A stretch of DNA of 11,350 nt from Alphaproteobacteria bacterium (GCA_016869695.1 VGDN01000024.1:1-11350), one strand, 5' to 3'; shown: positions 1 through 7,337, numbered from the stretch's first letter. Notes: a model not told the origin generated them from the sequence alone. Numbers and translations: made by a program.

Positions 1-3000
1 AGCATCACCACCCGTTGGAGCAGTGCCACCACCAGTGCCACCACCTTCTCCACCGCCGCCTTTCTTCTTCCCACCTGAAGAATCGTTAATCGCATCACCT
101 TGAGAGGTGCTGTCACCCTTCTTGCCTCCCGACGTATCATCTGTCGGAGCAACGCTTGATGACCCCGTATCATCACTTCCTCCAGCAGGCTCAGATGTCG
201 ACTTACCTCGATTCCCTACCGCTTGCGCAAGATCAACCGCACCCCGCGCCACTGTACCACCAGCTTTTTTCATCGCGCGTTTGATGCGATTCTGAGCACC
301 ACTAAGCGCTTCATGTGCCTGCTTTGCCAAAGCGCTTGGTTTGAAGTTTCCAGCCCAATTACCGGCCGCAGCACTTGCCCCACCCACAAGCTCGGTGGCA
401 AGCTTGGTCATCTTATCGAGAAAGCTGGAGAAGATAAACATCACCAACGCCGCTTTGATGATGGTTTGCAGCTTCTCTATACTCATCGAGCCAAGCACTG
501 GTAGGCCGATTCCAAGCACCTCTAACCCTGGAAGTCTTCTTATGTCAGCAACGTTGAAGATACAGTAGATGCTATCTGTTTCGGCGGCGCCGGTGCAGTT
601 AATTCTTTTTGGCGCGGATTGGCCATCACCATCAAAGGTTGCACTACCTATAACGATGTTGTCGAAGATTGCTATCAACACACCAAGATAAGCAAAAAGA
701 ATCATCGGCTGCAGCGTGAGACCGAGTATTTGCTTCCACCAACCATCAAACACGCTTTTGGTTTTGGTAAACAGCGACAGAGGAATTATGAAGACGGAGA
801 GATAGAGCAATATGACAATCGCGGTGATCGCAACCAAAAAGAACTGCAAAGCTTTTACCATCAAAAAGATCATGTAAAAAGCGAATAGGAAGGAGGCCAC
901 CACGAATAGTAGTCCGTAGCCTCCAGTCAAGAATCCGCCAAGCGCCATAAAAATTAGATTCGGCACTGAGACATCAGGCCCGAATCCCAAAGCGAAGGCG
1001 ATCTTGCAATCAAGTACATCCCATATTCGTAGATATTCCTTTCCTGGCGGATAGGCGAAATTCGCTTTGTTCGTGTCGGCAAGATCCGCATAGTTGTAGC
1101 GCGGGAACTGACAGCCATCGAGCTTGCTAACATCGGCATTGGGATCGTCAGGCTTGAAGGTGATGCTGGCTAAAACACCTGAGGCATTGAGAACGCCTTG
1201 AACCGCCCAATCTTGCCAAGCGGTGCCGAGGGCAAAATAAGAAACCAGCGCCAACTTGAGGATGTAAGGGAAAATAGTTTTGCGCTCGATATGCATGCCA
1301 GGCACCGCCAACAAAATCACCACCCCAAAGAAAGTGATCGACAAGGTAAGCACAATCTTGATCAGGGTCTGGAACTGCTTTTGGATTTTAACAAAGAAGG
1401 AATCGCCAACTAATTTCTGCCCCTTCGTCAAACTGTTACCGTTGGCGCAAACACCGTTCTGGTTGGGAACATCGTTTGGATCACTACAAGCAGCATGCCC
1501 AGCCTTGTTTAAAAACACGTTCTGCATGGTTTCTTTGATGCATTGGATGATCGGTGAGGAAAAGCCTTTGGTGTTAATCGGCAGCAGTTGTGCGGTGTAG
1601 CCGTAAACGTTTTGTGAATCTCCGCGCAGGTCACGACAAGAGGAATCAATATAGCCCCCAGTTAGGTTGGAGGTGAAAAAGTAAGAAGGGAGAGGAAGCT
1701 TCTGGCAGTGGTTTAGGTGTTGGCAGTAGTTAACGAGTTTGGTAGTGTCATTTTCATCATATTTCTCGGTCTCAGTTCCGCCGCCAAGCAGGTGGTTGTA
1801 AGGGCAAACAGAGTAGGTTTTAGCACAGACATAGTTGCTGGCTCTGAGGCTTTCATACACTTCGAAGGAAACATCGCCAACTGTGCAGCGCGTTCCAATC
1901 GAACAAAAACTAGATTGGAGAGGTCCTTCGCTGGTTGTAAGTCCGCCAACATCAGTAGTTCCGGCTTTATTCTCGATACAGATCGATTTTTGGCTTCTGT
2001 CCTTGCAACAGTTGTAAGCCTGCTGCATCGCCTCTTGGTCTTGGGCAGCTGTGTATCTGCCCTGGTTATCACGCGCCCTAGCTAAGAAGCGGTGGCAAGC
2101 ATAAGCAGGTGTGCCACCTGGGCCGGTCATGTAGTAACGCTGGTTATCATCGTCATAGCCAAGTATTTGCTGCCTTCTACCATTAGCCCCTCCGCCCTTC
2201 TCCCACGTGCTTGGATTTTTGCAGGCTCCGCCTCCGCTATCAACATATTCCATCCCACCATAGATAAACTCACGCCAGGCTTTGTTGGTGATTTCGCGCC
2301 GGTTATTAGAGCCACAGTCGTTGCTTGGAGCCACGCCACTAAAGGAAGAGTCAGAACTCGACTCACCGATGAGCAGCCTCCGCAAGCAGTTTTGATATGG
2401 TCCGCGCACCTTTGTCCAAGTGCCATCACCAGATTGACTTCCGTTATTGTCCAACTGCTGCCATCCCCGCCACTTGATTCCACATATTCTGGCGGTGCGG
2501 TAAGAGTGATTGGCTCGGCCGTGAATTATCGCTAAAGCAGCAAAAACAGCAGCTACCGCAATAACATAAGAAAAAACAGCAGCGCAACAACGCGTGGAAT
2601 CACCGGCAGCTACTGTTGCTGCGGTGCATGCTGCCGCCGCTGCTGCCGCTCCTGCACCAGCTGAAGCTAATGCTGCTGCTGTTGCGGAAGCGCAGGTTCC
2701 CGCTGCTATGCCAGTATTGGTAGCCATTGCACCACATACAGTACCTCCGGCAGCAAGTCTAACTAGCGTTCCTGGGGTTGGGTAAGGTAATGGCGGGTTC
2801 GCATTACAAGTTGCTTCGTAAGCTGCAGCTGGTGCGGCATTTGCAGGATATGTGGCAGTTTTGCAAACCGTTCGCGAAGCAATAGAAGTTGCAAACATTA
2901 CAGCTCCAGATGCCGCGGCAAGAGCGAGGCAGGTTGTGTTGGTTGGCTCGAAATTATAATCGATGTTAGTGCCGAAGGGATCGAATTTCGGGACCGAGCC

Positions 3001-3177
3001 ACCACTAGTCGTGTCACACATGCTAGCATCATCCACATTAGAGCTTGAGCCAATCGAGTTAGACCTGACCCCATCATAGGTCGCATAAGCTTCTTGGGGG
3101 GCAATTACAGCAGAAACGGCAAGGAACAGCGAGAGCAGCAGGCGCAGCGTTTTGGAGAAAGAGCTATCTGCTCGCAT
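1..3177 (-). CDS. virB6: VirB6/TrbL-like type IV secretion inner-membrane protein, large, Cys-rich N-terminal ectodomain (partial, runs off left edge)
   Basis: The minus-strand frame from ATG at 3177 stays open for 1059 codons to base 1; the 3' end is missing. Residues 1-32 form a signal peptide (basic start, leucine-rich core, cleavage after AYA). Residues 33-600 are a predicted exported region with more than 25 cysteines, an alanine-rich stretch (about 157-196) and a hydrophobic helix (about 199-218). From 605 on come the membrane segments: about 606-626, 637-653, 740-774, 777-803, 817-838 and 906-921. The core motif at 810-828 reads FDGWWK...LQPMILF, which matches my memory of rickettsial VirB6. 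The tail after 940 is hydrophilic, then rich in Gly, Lys and Ser. VirB6 proteins form part of the inner-membrane channel of type IV secretion systems; rickettsial genomes carry several oversized copies. The start overlaps the end of hisG by 14 bases and has no clear ribosome site, suggesting translational coupling. TrbL of a conjugation system is the alternative. Confidence 0.88.
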   Translation of the reverse strand, partial: MRADSSFSKTLRLLLSLFLAVSAVIAPQEAYATYDGVRSNSIGSSSNVDDASMCDTTSGGSVPKFDPFGTNIDYNFEPTNTTCLALAAASGAVMFATSIASRTVCKTATYPANAAPAAAYEATCNANPPLPYPTPGTLVRLAAGGTVCGAMATNTGIAAGTCASATAAALASAGAGAAAAAAACTAATVAAGDSTRCCAAVFSYVIAVAAVFAALAIIHGRANHSYRTARICGIKWRGWQQLDNNGSQSGDGTWTKVRGPYQNCLRRLLIGESSSDSSFSGVAPSNDCGSNNRREITNKAWREFIYGGMEYVDSGGGACKNPSTWEKGGGANGRRQQILGYDDDNQRYYMTGPGGTPAYACHRFLARARDNQGRYTAAQDQEAMQQAYNCCKDRSQKSICIENKAGTTDVGGLTTSEGPLQSSFCSIGTRCTVGDVSFEVYESLRASNYVCAKTYSVCPYNHLLGGGTETEKYDENDTTKLVNYCQHLNHCQKLPLPSYFFTSNLTGGYIDSSCRDLRGDSQNVYGYTAQLLPINTKGFSSPIIQCIKETMQNVFLNKAGHAACSDPNDVPNQNGVCANGNSLTKGQKLVGDSFFVKIQKQFQTLIKIVLTLSITFFGVVILLAVPGMHIERKTIFPYILKLALVSYFALGTAWQDWAVQGVLNASGVLASITFKPDDPNADVSKLDGCQFPRYNYADLADTNKANFAYPPGKEYLRIWDVLDCKIAFALGFGPDVSVPNLIFMALGGFLTGGYGLLFVVASFLFAFYMIFLMVKALQFFLVAITAIVILLYLSVFIIPLSLFTKTKSVFDGWWKQILGLTLQPMILFAYLGVLIAIFDNIVIGSATFDGDGQSAPKRINCTGAAETDSIYCIFNVADIRRLPGLEVLGIGLPVLGSMSIEKLQTIIKAALVMFIFSSFLDKMTKLATELVGGASAAAGNWAGNFKPSALAKQAHEALSGAQNRIKRAMKKAGGTVARGAVDLAQAVGNRGKSTSEPAGGSDDTGSSSVAPTDDTSGGKKGDSTSQGDAINDSSGGKKKGGGGEGGGTGGGTAPTGGDA

Positions 3178-3877
3178 CAAACAGTTTTATTAGTTCGTTG
3201 ATCTCTTGATTGGCGGTTTTGAAGGAGGTGCGGTTGATAATGAGGTGGGAAGTTACGTCGAGTATTTTTTCTAACTCAACTAGGTTGTTTTCTTTAAGGG
3301 TTTGTCCACTGCCAACTAGGTCAACGATATAATCGCAGAGACCGAGTTTTGGCGCGATTTCCATGGCGCCGTTGAGTTTTATGATCTCAGCCTGGATGCC
3401 GAGATTAGCAAAATGGCGACTGGTTAGGTTGGGATATTTGGTGGCAAGGCGAAGGTGGGAGTTTAATGGTAAGTATCCGCCGGTTTTTTGATTTTTTAGT
3501 TGAGCGGATTGCAAACTGCTCGCTTCACTGCGCCGTTTGTGGTAGGTGGTAAGTGGTAAGTGGTTTGGGGCGGCTAGGGAGAGACGACATTTGCCGATGC
3601 CAAGATCGAGGATTGGAAAGATTTCATTAGAGGAAAACTCTGTAAGAACGTCGAGGCCGCATATACCTAAATCGGCACCACCAAACTGCACGAAGGTAGC
3701 AACGTCAAAGCTGCGCACCTTGATGATTGCGAGATTATCGCGATTGGTTGCAAAGATGATCTTGCGCGAGGCATCGTTAAAAAAATCTTTTTCAGGAATA
3801 ATGCCCATCCTTACCAGCAAAGGGTTTAGCTCATCTAAGATTCTACCTTTGGGAACGGCAAGAAGGAGTTTTTTCAT
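3164..3877 (-). CDS. hisG: ATP phosphoribosyltransferase catalytic subunit, short form (HisG-S), with in-frame insertion
   Basis: HisG joins ATP and PRPP in the first step of histidine synthesis in the cytosol. The 237 residues begin MKKLLLAVPKGRI as in the family. They contain the GGADLGICGLDVL segment (66-78), DLGIGKCRLSLA (91-102), ATKYPNLT (145-152) and the PRPP-loop region IVDLVGSGQTL (184-194). There is no long C-terminal regulatory domain, so this is the short form, which in other bacteria needs HisZ; none is visible here. Residues about 106-140 do not fit the family. They separate two conserved blocks normally joined by a short linker, and the DNA there holds 7-bp tandem repeats and a near-palindrome. 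The ATG overlaps the stop of the upstream barrel gene by one base (TGATG), and the 3' end overlaps the virB6-like start. Both strongly suggest one operon. Whether the enzyme tolerates the insertion is not known; all the conserved blocks remain. Confidence 0.93.
   Translation of the reverse strand: MKKLLLAVPKGRILDELNPLLVRMGIIPEKDFFNDASRKIIFATNRDNLAIIKVRSFDVATFVQFGGADLGICGLDVLTEFSSNEIFPILDLGIGKCRLSLAAPNHLPLTTYHKRRSEASSLQSAQLKNQKTGGYLPLNSHLRLATKYPNLTSRHFANLGIQAEIIKLNGAMEIAPKLGLCDYIVDLVGSGQTLKENNLVELEKILDVTSHLIINRTSFKTANQEINELIKLFDASR
3458..3562 (-). repeat. In-frame palindromic/heptamer insertion inside hisG
   Basis: About 35 codons with no HisG counterpart. On the coding strand it starts with tandem CCACTTA-type heptamers. 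Next comes a 20-bp near-palindrome (GAGCAGTTTGCAATCCGCTC, 3504-3523 region), then an A-rich stretch. The 12-mer GCAATCCGCTCA also occurs in the uvrC insertion, in the opposite orientation to the gene. This suggests a shared repeat family, comparable in behaviour to the Rickettsia palindromic elements; membership in that family is inference. Confidence 0.6.
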
Positions 3878-5085
3878 CAGAAATTTTTGTAATAACGTAG
3901 CATTACCCCGAGCGTGTCACGCAAATCTAGCACTTCCTTATTGTCTGTGCGCATAAATCTGTAGCCAGCTTGTAAGGTTAGGCGATCGAAAAATTTTGTT
4001 TTGTCAAAATCATAGCCAAGCGAGACCTCGCTTAGATTTTGATTAGTACCATTATCAAAAAGCACCTCGCGCTTACGCTGCGAAGTGCCGAGCAACATAC
4101 TCCAATTTTGATGCAAACGAGTTATTAGATTCGTGGTGAAGTAACTCTCTGTGATATCAGAATTTCCACCAAGATTTTTCATCGAGGCATATTCGATTAG
4201 GAAATCGAAATCGAGATTTTCTTGCCATGGAAGTGTATAATTCATGCCGACAACAAAACCTTTCTGATCCGCGACTTTTGTAGCTGCAACCGGGCTCGCT
4301 CTTTTATTCACTACCAAATCTATGTAAGAAAAATTGTAAGAAAGTTTTTCCTTAGGACCAAAGTCAAAATTGATGTTGAGTGAGGCGTTGTAAGAGGAGA
4401 GAGATCTCGTATCTCCTGGCGTCCCATCTGTTTTATGTGTCGAGTCGCGATTCACCAAAACCGAGTTGTCGAGGTTTTTACGATCATTGGTAAAGCTGCT
4501 TAAACTAAAGTTATATTGTCCCGTTTTCTGAGCATTACCGAGCCTGTAAACACCACTAAATCCAAGCCTCTCGATATATCTGTAGTTGTTAGCAATTTGA
4601 TGAATCCACAAGCCGCGATCCCAACGCCAAGCATTGCCAAAATTCAGATTAAACTTGCCGGCGATCAGTGAATATTTCTCATGGTTAGTACTAAGATTTA
4701 ACTCCTGAAAATATGCACCGGTATTGTCAAAAGAACGACTTCCTCCACCACTAGAAGAAACTGCAGACTGTTGCTGCGAGCCAAGATTATCCAGGCGCCC
4801 AAGCGCTATGAAGCTATTAATCGAAAGATGCTTATCGAGATGGAAGTTGGTGTAGTAGCGAACCGCGCCGGAAGTATCTCTGAACTTGTTTTGCTTGTTG
4901 GTTGCTTGGTAGTTGTCATCAAACTCTGCTTCAGCAATGAGGCGATTGGTAATTCTTGGTTCGATTTTTTTGAGAAAAAATCTTGAATCGGAATCAACGA
5001 TATCGTTCAAGATTCCTTGATTGCTCAATGTCTGAGACCAGACATCTCCAGTAAAAAACAAAAGAAATATAAAAAGTCGCTTCAT
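3877..5085 (-). CDS. Outer-membrane beta-barrel protein (porin-like), function unknown
   Basis: The protein has 402 residues from the ATG at 5085. I chose this start because AGAGG lies 7 bases upstream and the protein then begins with a compact signal peptide (MKRLFIFLLFF...VWS, cleavage before Q18). An in-frame ATG at 5109 would add MSWKRGLS, but it has no good ribosome site and lies inside the palindrome arm. The mature part has few or no cysteines, many short stretches of alternating polar and hydrophobic or aromatic residues, and Ser/Asn/Gly-rich loops. It ends in YYKNF; a terminal aromatic residue is the usual BAM recognition signal for outer-membrane barrels. I do not recognise the exact family or substrate. 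It heads the operon with hisG and the virB6-like gene, meeting hisG in a TGATG overlap. A role at the cell surface next to the secretion gene is possible but unproven. Confidence 0.75.
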   Translation of the reverse strand: MKRLFIFLLFFTGDVWSQTLSNQGILNDIVDSDSRFFLKKIEPRITNRLIAEAEFDDNYQATNKQNKFRDTSGAVRYYTNFHLDKHLSINSFIALGRLDNLGSQQQSAVSSSGGGSRSFDNTGAYFQELNLSTNHEKYSLIAGKFNLNFGNAWRWDRGLWIHQIANNYRYIERLGFSGVYRLGNAQKTGQYNFSLSSFTNDRKNLDNSVLVNRDSTHKTDGTPGDTRSLSSYNASLNINFDFGPKEKLSYNFSYIDLVVNKRASPVAATKVADQKGFVVGMNYTLPWQENLDFDFLIEYASMKNLGGNSDITESYFTTNLITRLHQNWSMLLGTSQRKREVLFDNGTNQNLSEVSLGYDFDKTKFFDRLTLQAGYRFMRTDNKEVLDLRDTLGVMLRYYKNF

Positions 5086-5087
5086 TG

Positions 5088-5251
5088 ATAGACCTCTTTT
5101 CCAACTCATCGTGCCAATCTTTTTAAGAAATTTTTAGCGATTTTTTTGCAAAATCTCGCCGATGTATTCGATATACTTCAAGAAATTTTGCGAGAAAATG
5201 AGCAAAAATTTCTTAAAAAGATTGGCACGATGAGTTGGAAAAGAGGTCTAT
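5088..5251. repeat. 164-bp palindrome with perfect 48-bp inverted arms between divergent genes
   Basis: Bases 5088-5135 and 5204-5251 are exact reverse complements over 48 bp. The inner 68 bp continue as an imperfect palindrome, with matching CAAAAT and TCGA-centred blocks around 5169/5170. Each arm, read outward, carries an ATG (5109 minus, 5230 plus) followed by the same codons for MSWKRGL and by an AGAGG ribosome-site-like sequence. The element ends three bases before the barrel start codon. The region should hold the promoters of both flanking genes, which would then share an identical leader. It may be a snap-back MITE or an inverted duplication of the barrel gene's leader. Confidence 0.9.
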
Positions 5252-5274
5252 TAAGTCAATACTGGCTTGGTTAA
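5230..5274 (+). CDS. Possible 14-residue leader peptide before the permease gene
   Basis: The right palindrome arm opens with ATG at 5230 and encodes MSWKRGLLSQYWLG, then TAA at 5272, 14 bases before the permease ATG at 5289. The first seven codons mirror those of the alternative start of the barrel gene. It could be a coupled leader peptide or simply a by-product of the duplicated arm. No ribosome-binding site of note precedes the ATG, so translation is doubtful. Confidence 0.2.
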   Translation: MSWKRGLLSQYWLG

Positions 5275-5288
5275 ACGCGGTTATTTTT

Positions 5289-5999
5289 ATGTCCTTATCT
5301 ATCCTAATCGCAACAAGTTTCTCCATCGGATTTTTCTTTGAGAGCATCATCGGATTTGGTGGCGGGCTCATCGCCTACGCCATCCTCAGCTTCTTCATGG
5401 ATCTCAAAGAAATGATCTTGGCCGGGCTTTACATCGGCACCTGTTCCAGCGCTTACATCGCTTACACCGACTTCAAGTCTTTCGACAAAAAGATTTTCAA
5501 ATCCCTCATCCCTCTTGCACTAATGGGGACAATACTCGGCGTGCTGGTCTTCACAAAATTTTCTACCAAGATTCTATCCCCGGTTTTTGGATCGCTGCTC
5601 GTCTTACTTGCGGTCAAGACCATATTTTTTGATCGATTTTCCTTCCCAAAAATCTTCAAGAAAAAACTGATTTTTATCGGCGGGATCGTGCACGGGGCTT
5701 TTGGTTCGGGTGGGCCTTTTGTGGTTAATGCGATTAAGGATGACTTCAAAACTAAATCCGCGCTACGCACAACGATGGCGGTCTTCTTCACTTTTTTTAA
5801 CTTCGTTCGAATCGCTCAGCTTGGAATCCAAAACCAACTCGAACCAGATTTCTTTAGCGGGATTTTATGGACGATATTTCCGGTATTCATTGCCATAAAA
5901 CTCGGCCATAAAGTTCATGTAAAACTCAATGAGGATTTATTCAAAAAAGGTGTCGCCCTAATGACCATCTTTGCCGGGCTGAAATTTCTTGCTTCGTAA
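5289..5999 (+). CDS. TauE/SafE (TSUP) family membrane permease
   Basis: Probable anion or sulfur-compound permease of the TSUP group (sulfite, sulfoacetate and similar exporters). The substrate cannot be read from the sequence. From ATG 5289 the protein has 236 residues, within the family's range, with about seven hydrophobic segments. The two glycine-rich repeat signatures are present: SIIGFGGGLIAY near 19-30 and GGIVHGAFGSGGPFVV near 131-146, at the start of each half. I prefer 5289 because the first membrane helix is then complete. A TTG at 5235 would extend it by 18 residues inside the palindrome arm, but neither start has a strong ribosome site at normal spacing; the AGAGG at 5242-5246 is too far from 5289. 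The gene is divergent from the barrel gene, and its last 42 bases overlap the end of uvrC on the other strand. Confidence 0.85.
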   Translation: MSLSILIATSFSIGFFFESIIGFGGGLIAYAILSFFMDLKEMILAGLYIGTCSSAYIAYTDFKSFDKKIFKSLIPLALMGTILGVLVFTKFSTKILSPVFGSLLVLLAVKTIFFDRFSFPKIFKKKLIFIGGIVHGAFGSGGPFVVNAIKDDFKTKSALRTTMAVFFTFFNFVRIAQLGIQNQLEPDFFSGILWTIFPVFIAIKLGHKVHVKLNEDLFKKGVALMTIFAGLKFLAS

Positions 6000-7337
6000 C
6001 AGACGGTGACCCTTCACCGCGAACCGGTGCGCCTCGTCGCGCAGACGTTGTAAGTAGTACGAAAGCGGCGAGTTTTTTTCGAGTTGAAAGGGTTTTTTAC
6101 CCGGCAGATGAAACCACTCCTTGCCAGCATTTCTCTTCTCTCCCTTGGCCATACAGACGAACGGTATTTTTAGAACCTCACGCGCTACAGCTAACTGGGG
6201 CTTACCTCCATCGATGATTACGAAGTCAGGAAATCCATCGTGAGCCTTGGCAAATCTTCGCGTTAAAACCTCGCGTAACATCGCGGTGTCGTCGCGATTT
6301 CCATGTTCGAAACGGATGTTAAACTTACGGTAGCCGCTTTTGATGAAGCCGTCCGTTCCAGCGGTAATCATGGCTCCAACCGCATTCGTTCCGGAGATGT
6401 GGCTGTTGTCGTAAACTTCGATTCGCTTAGGAATTGCGGGTAAATCAAAAATATTCTTTAGCTCGGTAAGTAGTTTTTTTGTGCTCAGTTTTTTCACCAG
6501 AGAGCCGGTATTGGAGCGGATTTTTAGCCTTGCCAAAGTTTGGATTTGATCCCTTACCAGCGCCGCTTTTTCATATTCCTGCACTTCACTCAACTGCTTC
6601 ATCCTCTCCTGCAAAAACTCAGTTGATCCTCGACGCAAAACTTCCGCCGCACTCTCAACAGAGATTTGATAATCATCTCGCGAAACCAGACCAACACAGG
6701 GTGCGGAGCATCTCTTAATCTGATATTCCAAACATGGTTTTTTGCGTGATTTAAACTCGGAATCGGAACAGTTGCGTAGCAAAAAACTTTTACGCAGCAA
6801 ATCGATGGCACGATTAACATCGCCAGCGGAAGGAAAGGGACCGAAAACCATTTCCCTACCACAATCCTTACCCCCGTCATTGCGATCCGCAGGCGAAGCA
6901 ATCCGCTCATCCGCAAGTAAAGATGGATTGCCGGTAGATTGCCGCGCTAAGCTTCGCTTAGCTCGCAATGACACAGGATTAGAACGATATTTAACAATAC
7001 GCGGAAACTGGTGATCAGAAATCAAAATCTGCGGAAAAGTTTTGTCGTCGCGCAGCACAATATTAAACTTCGGCCGAAATTTTTTAATGGCGTCGTGCTC
7101 GAGCAGTAGTGCCTCTGTCTCGTTTTTTGTCTGCGTAAACTCGACTCGCTTCGTCAAAGACACCATTAAACTAATCCGCGACGAAAGCTGGTCCTGATTG
7201 GTGTAACTCATCACTCGCTTCTGCAGATTTTTCGCCTTACCCACATAAAGCAGCTCATCCTTCTCGTCGAAAAACTGGTAGATGCCGGGGGCTTTTGGTA
7301 GGATGGGAAGGGTTGATTTTATTGAGTCTAGAGGCAT
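5958..7337 (-). CDS. uvrC: Excinuclease ABC subunit C, shortened (no HhH domain, internal deletion, palindromic insertion)
   Basis: UvrC makes both cuts beside DNA lesions in nucleotide excision repair. Present in order: the GIY-YIG nuclease (GIY 18-20, YVGKAKNLQKR 31-41, ETEALLLE 73-80), the cysteine segment PCLEYQIKRCSAPC (201-214), the UVR motif (about 239-270) and the RNase H-like nuclease (YDNSHISGT 309-317, IIDGGKPQL 375-382, RLRDEAHRFA 431-440). The likely catalytic Asp and His residues are kept. Three departures from the usual length of about 610: residues about 119-160 are a palindromic insertion; only about 35 residues separate UVR from the RNase H fold where about 150 are normal; and the protein stops just after the HR...R segment, losing the helix-hairpin-helix DNA-binding domain. 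The final residues are encoded by the antisense of the permease 3' end, so the tail was probably replaced by a rearrangement. It may be a reduced but working enzyme or an early pseudogene. Confidence 0.88.
   Translation of the reverse strand: MPLDSIKSTLPILPKAPGIYQFFDEKDELLYVGKAKNLQKRVMSYTNQDQLSSRISLMVSLTKRVEFTQTKNETEALLLEHDAIKKFRPKFNIVLRDDKTFPQILISDHQFPRIVKYRSNPVSLRAKRSLARQSTGNPSLLADERIASPADRNDGGKDCGREMVFGPFPSAGDVNRAIDLLRKSFLLRNCSDSEFKSRKKPCLEYQIKRCSAPCVGLVSRDDYQISVESAAEVLRRGSTEFLQERMKQLSEVQEYEKAALVRDQIQTLARLKIRSNTGSLVKKLSTKKLLTELKNIFDLPAIPKRIEVYDNSHISGTNAVGAMITAGTDGFIKSGYRKFNIRFEHGNRDDTAMLREVLTRRFAKAHDGFPDFVIIDGGKPQLAVAREVLKIPFVCMAKGEKRNAGKEWFHLPGKKPFQLEKNSPLSYYLQRLRDEAHRFAVKGHRLLRSKKFQPGKDGH
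6876..6972. repeat. Palindromic repeat element inserted in frame in uvrC
   Basis: Terminal inverted repeat GTCATTGCGA (6876-6885) and TCGCAATGAC (6963-6972), with inner CGAAGC/GCTTCG matches. The sequence belongs to the GTCATTGCGA...GAAGCAATCC type of dispersed repeat that I know from many bacterial genomes, including Rickettsiales. It contributes most of the 42 extra residues (about 119-160) of UvrC without breaking the frame. Confidence 0.8.

Noticed and set aside
1713..2085. Overlapping frames of about 120 codons on both strands, and others at 2092-2535 and 2127-2483
   Set aside because: They lie inside the continuous virB6-like frame, show no recognisable domains, and look like shadows of its codon pattern.
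2594..2785. Plus-strand alanine-rich small frame
   Set aside because: It is the complement of the GC-rich, alanine-coding stretch of the virB6-like gene; alternate frames of such repeats are open by chance.
4806..5109. Barrel gene starting at the ATG at 5109 instead of 5085
   Set aside because: The 5085 ATG has AGAGG at good spacing and a compact signal peptide; the longer start has no ribosome site and lies within the palindrome arm. It remains a possible alternative.
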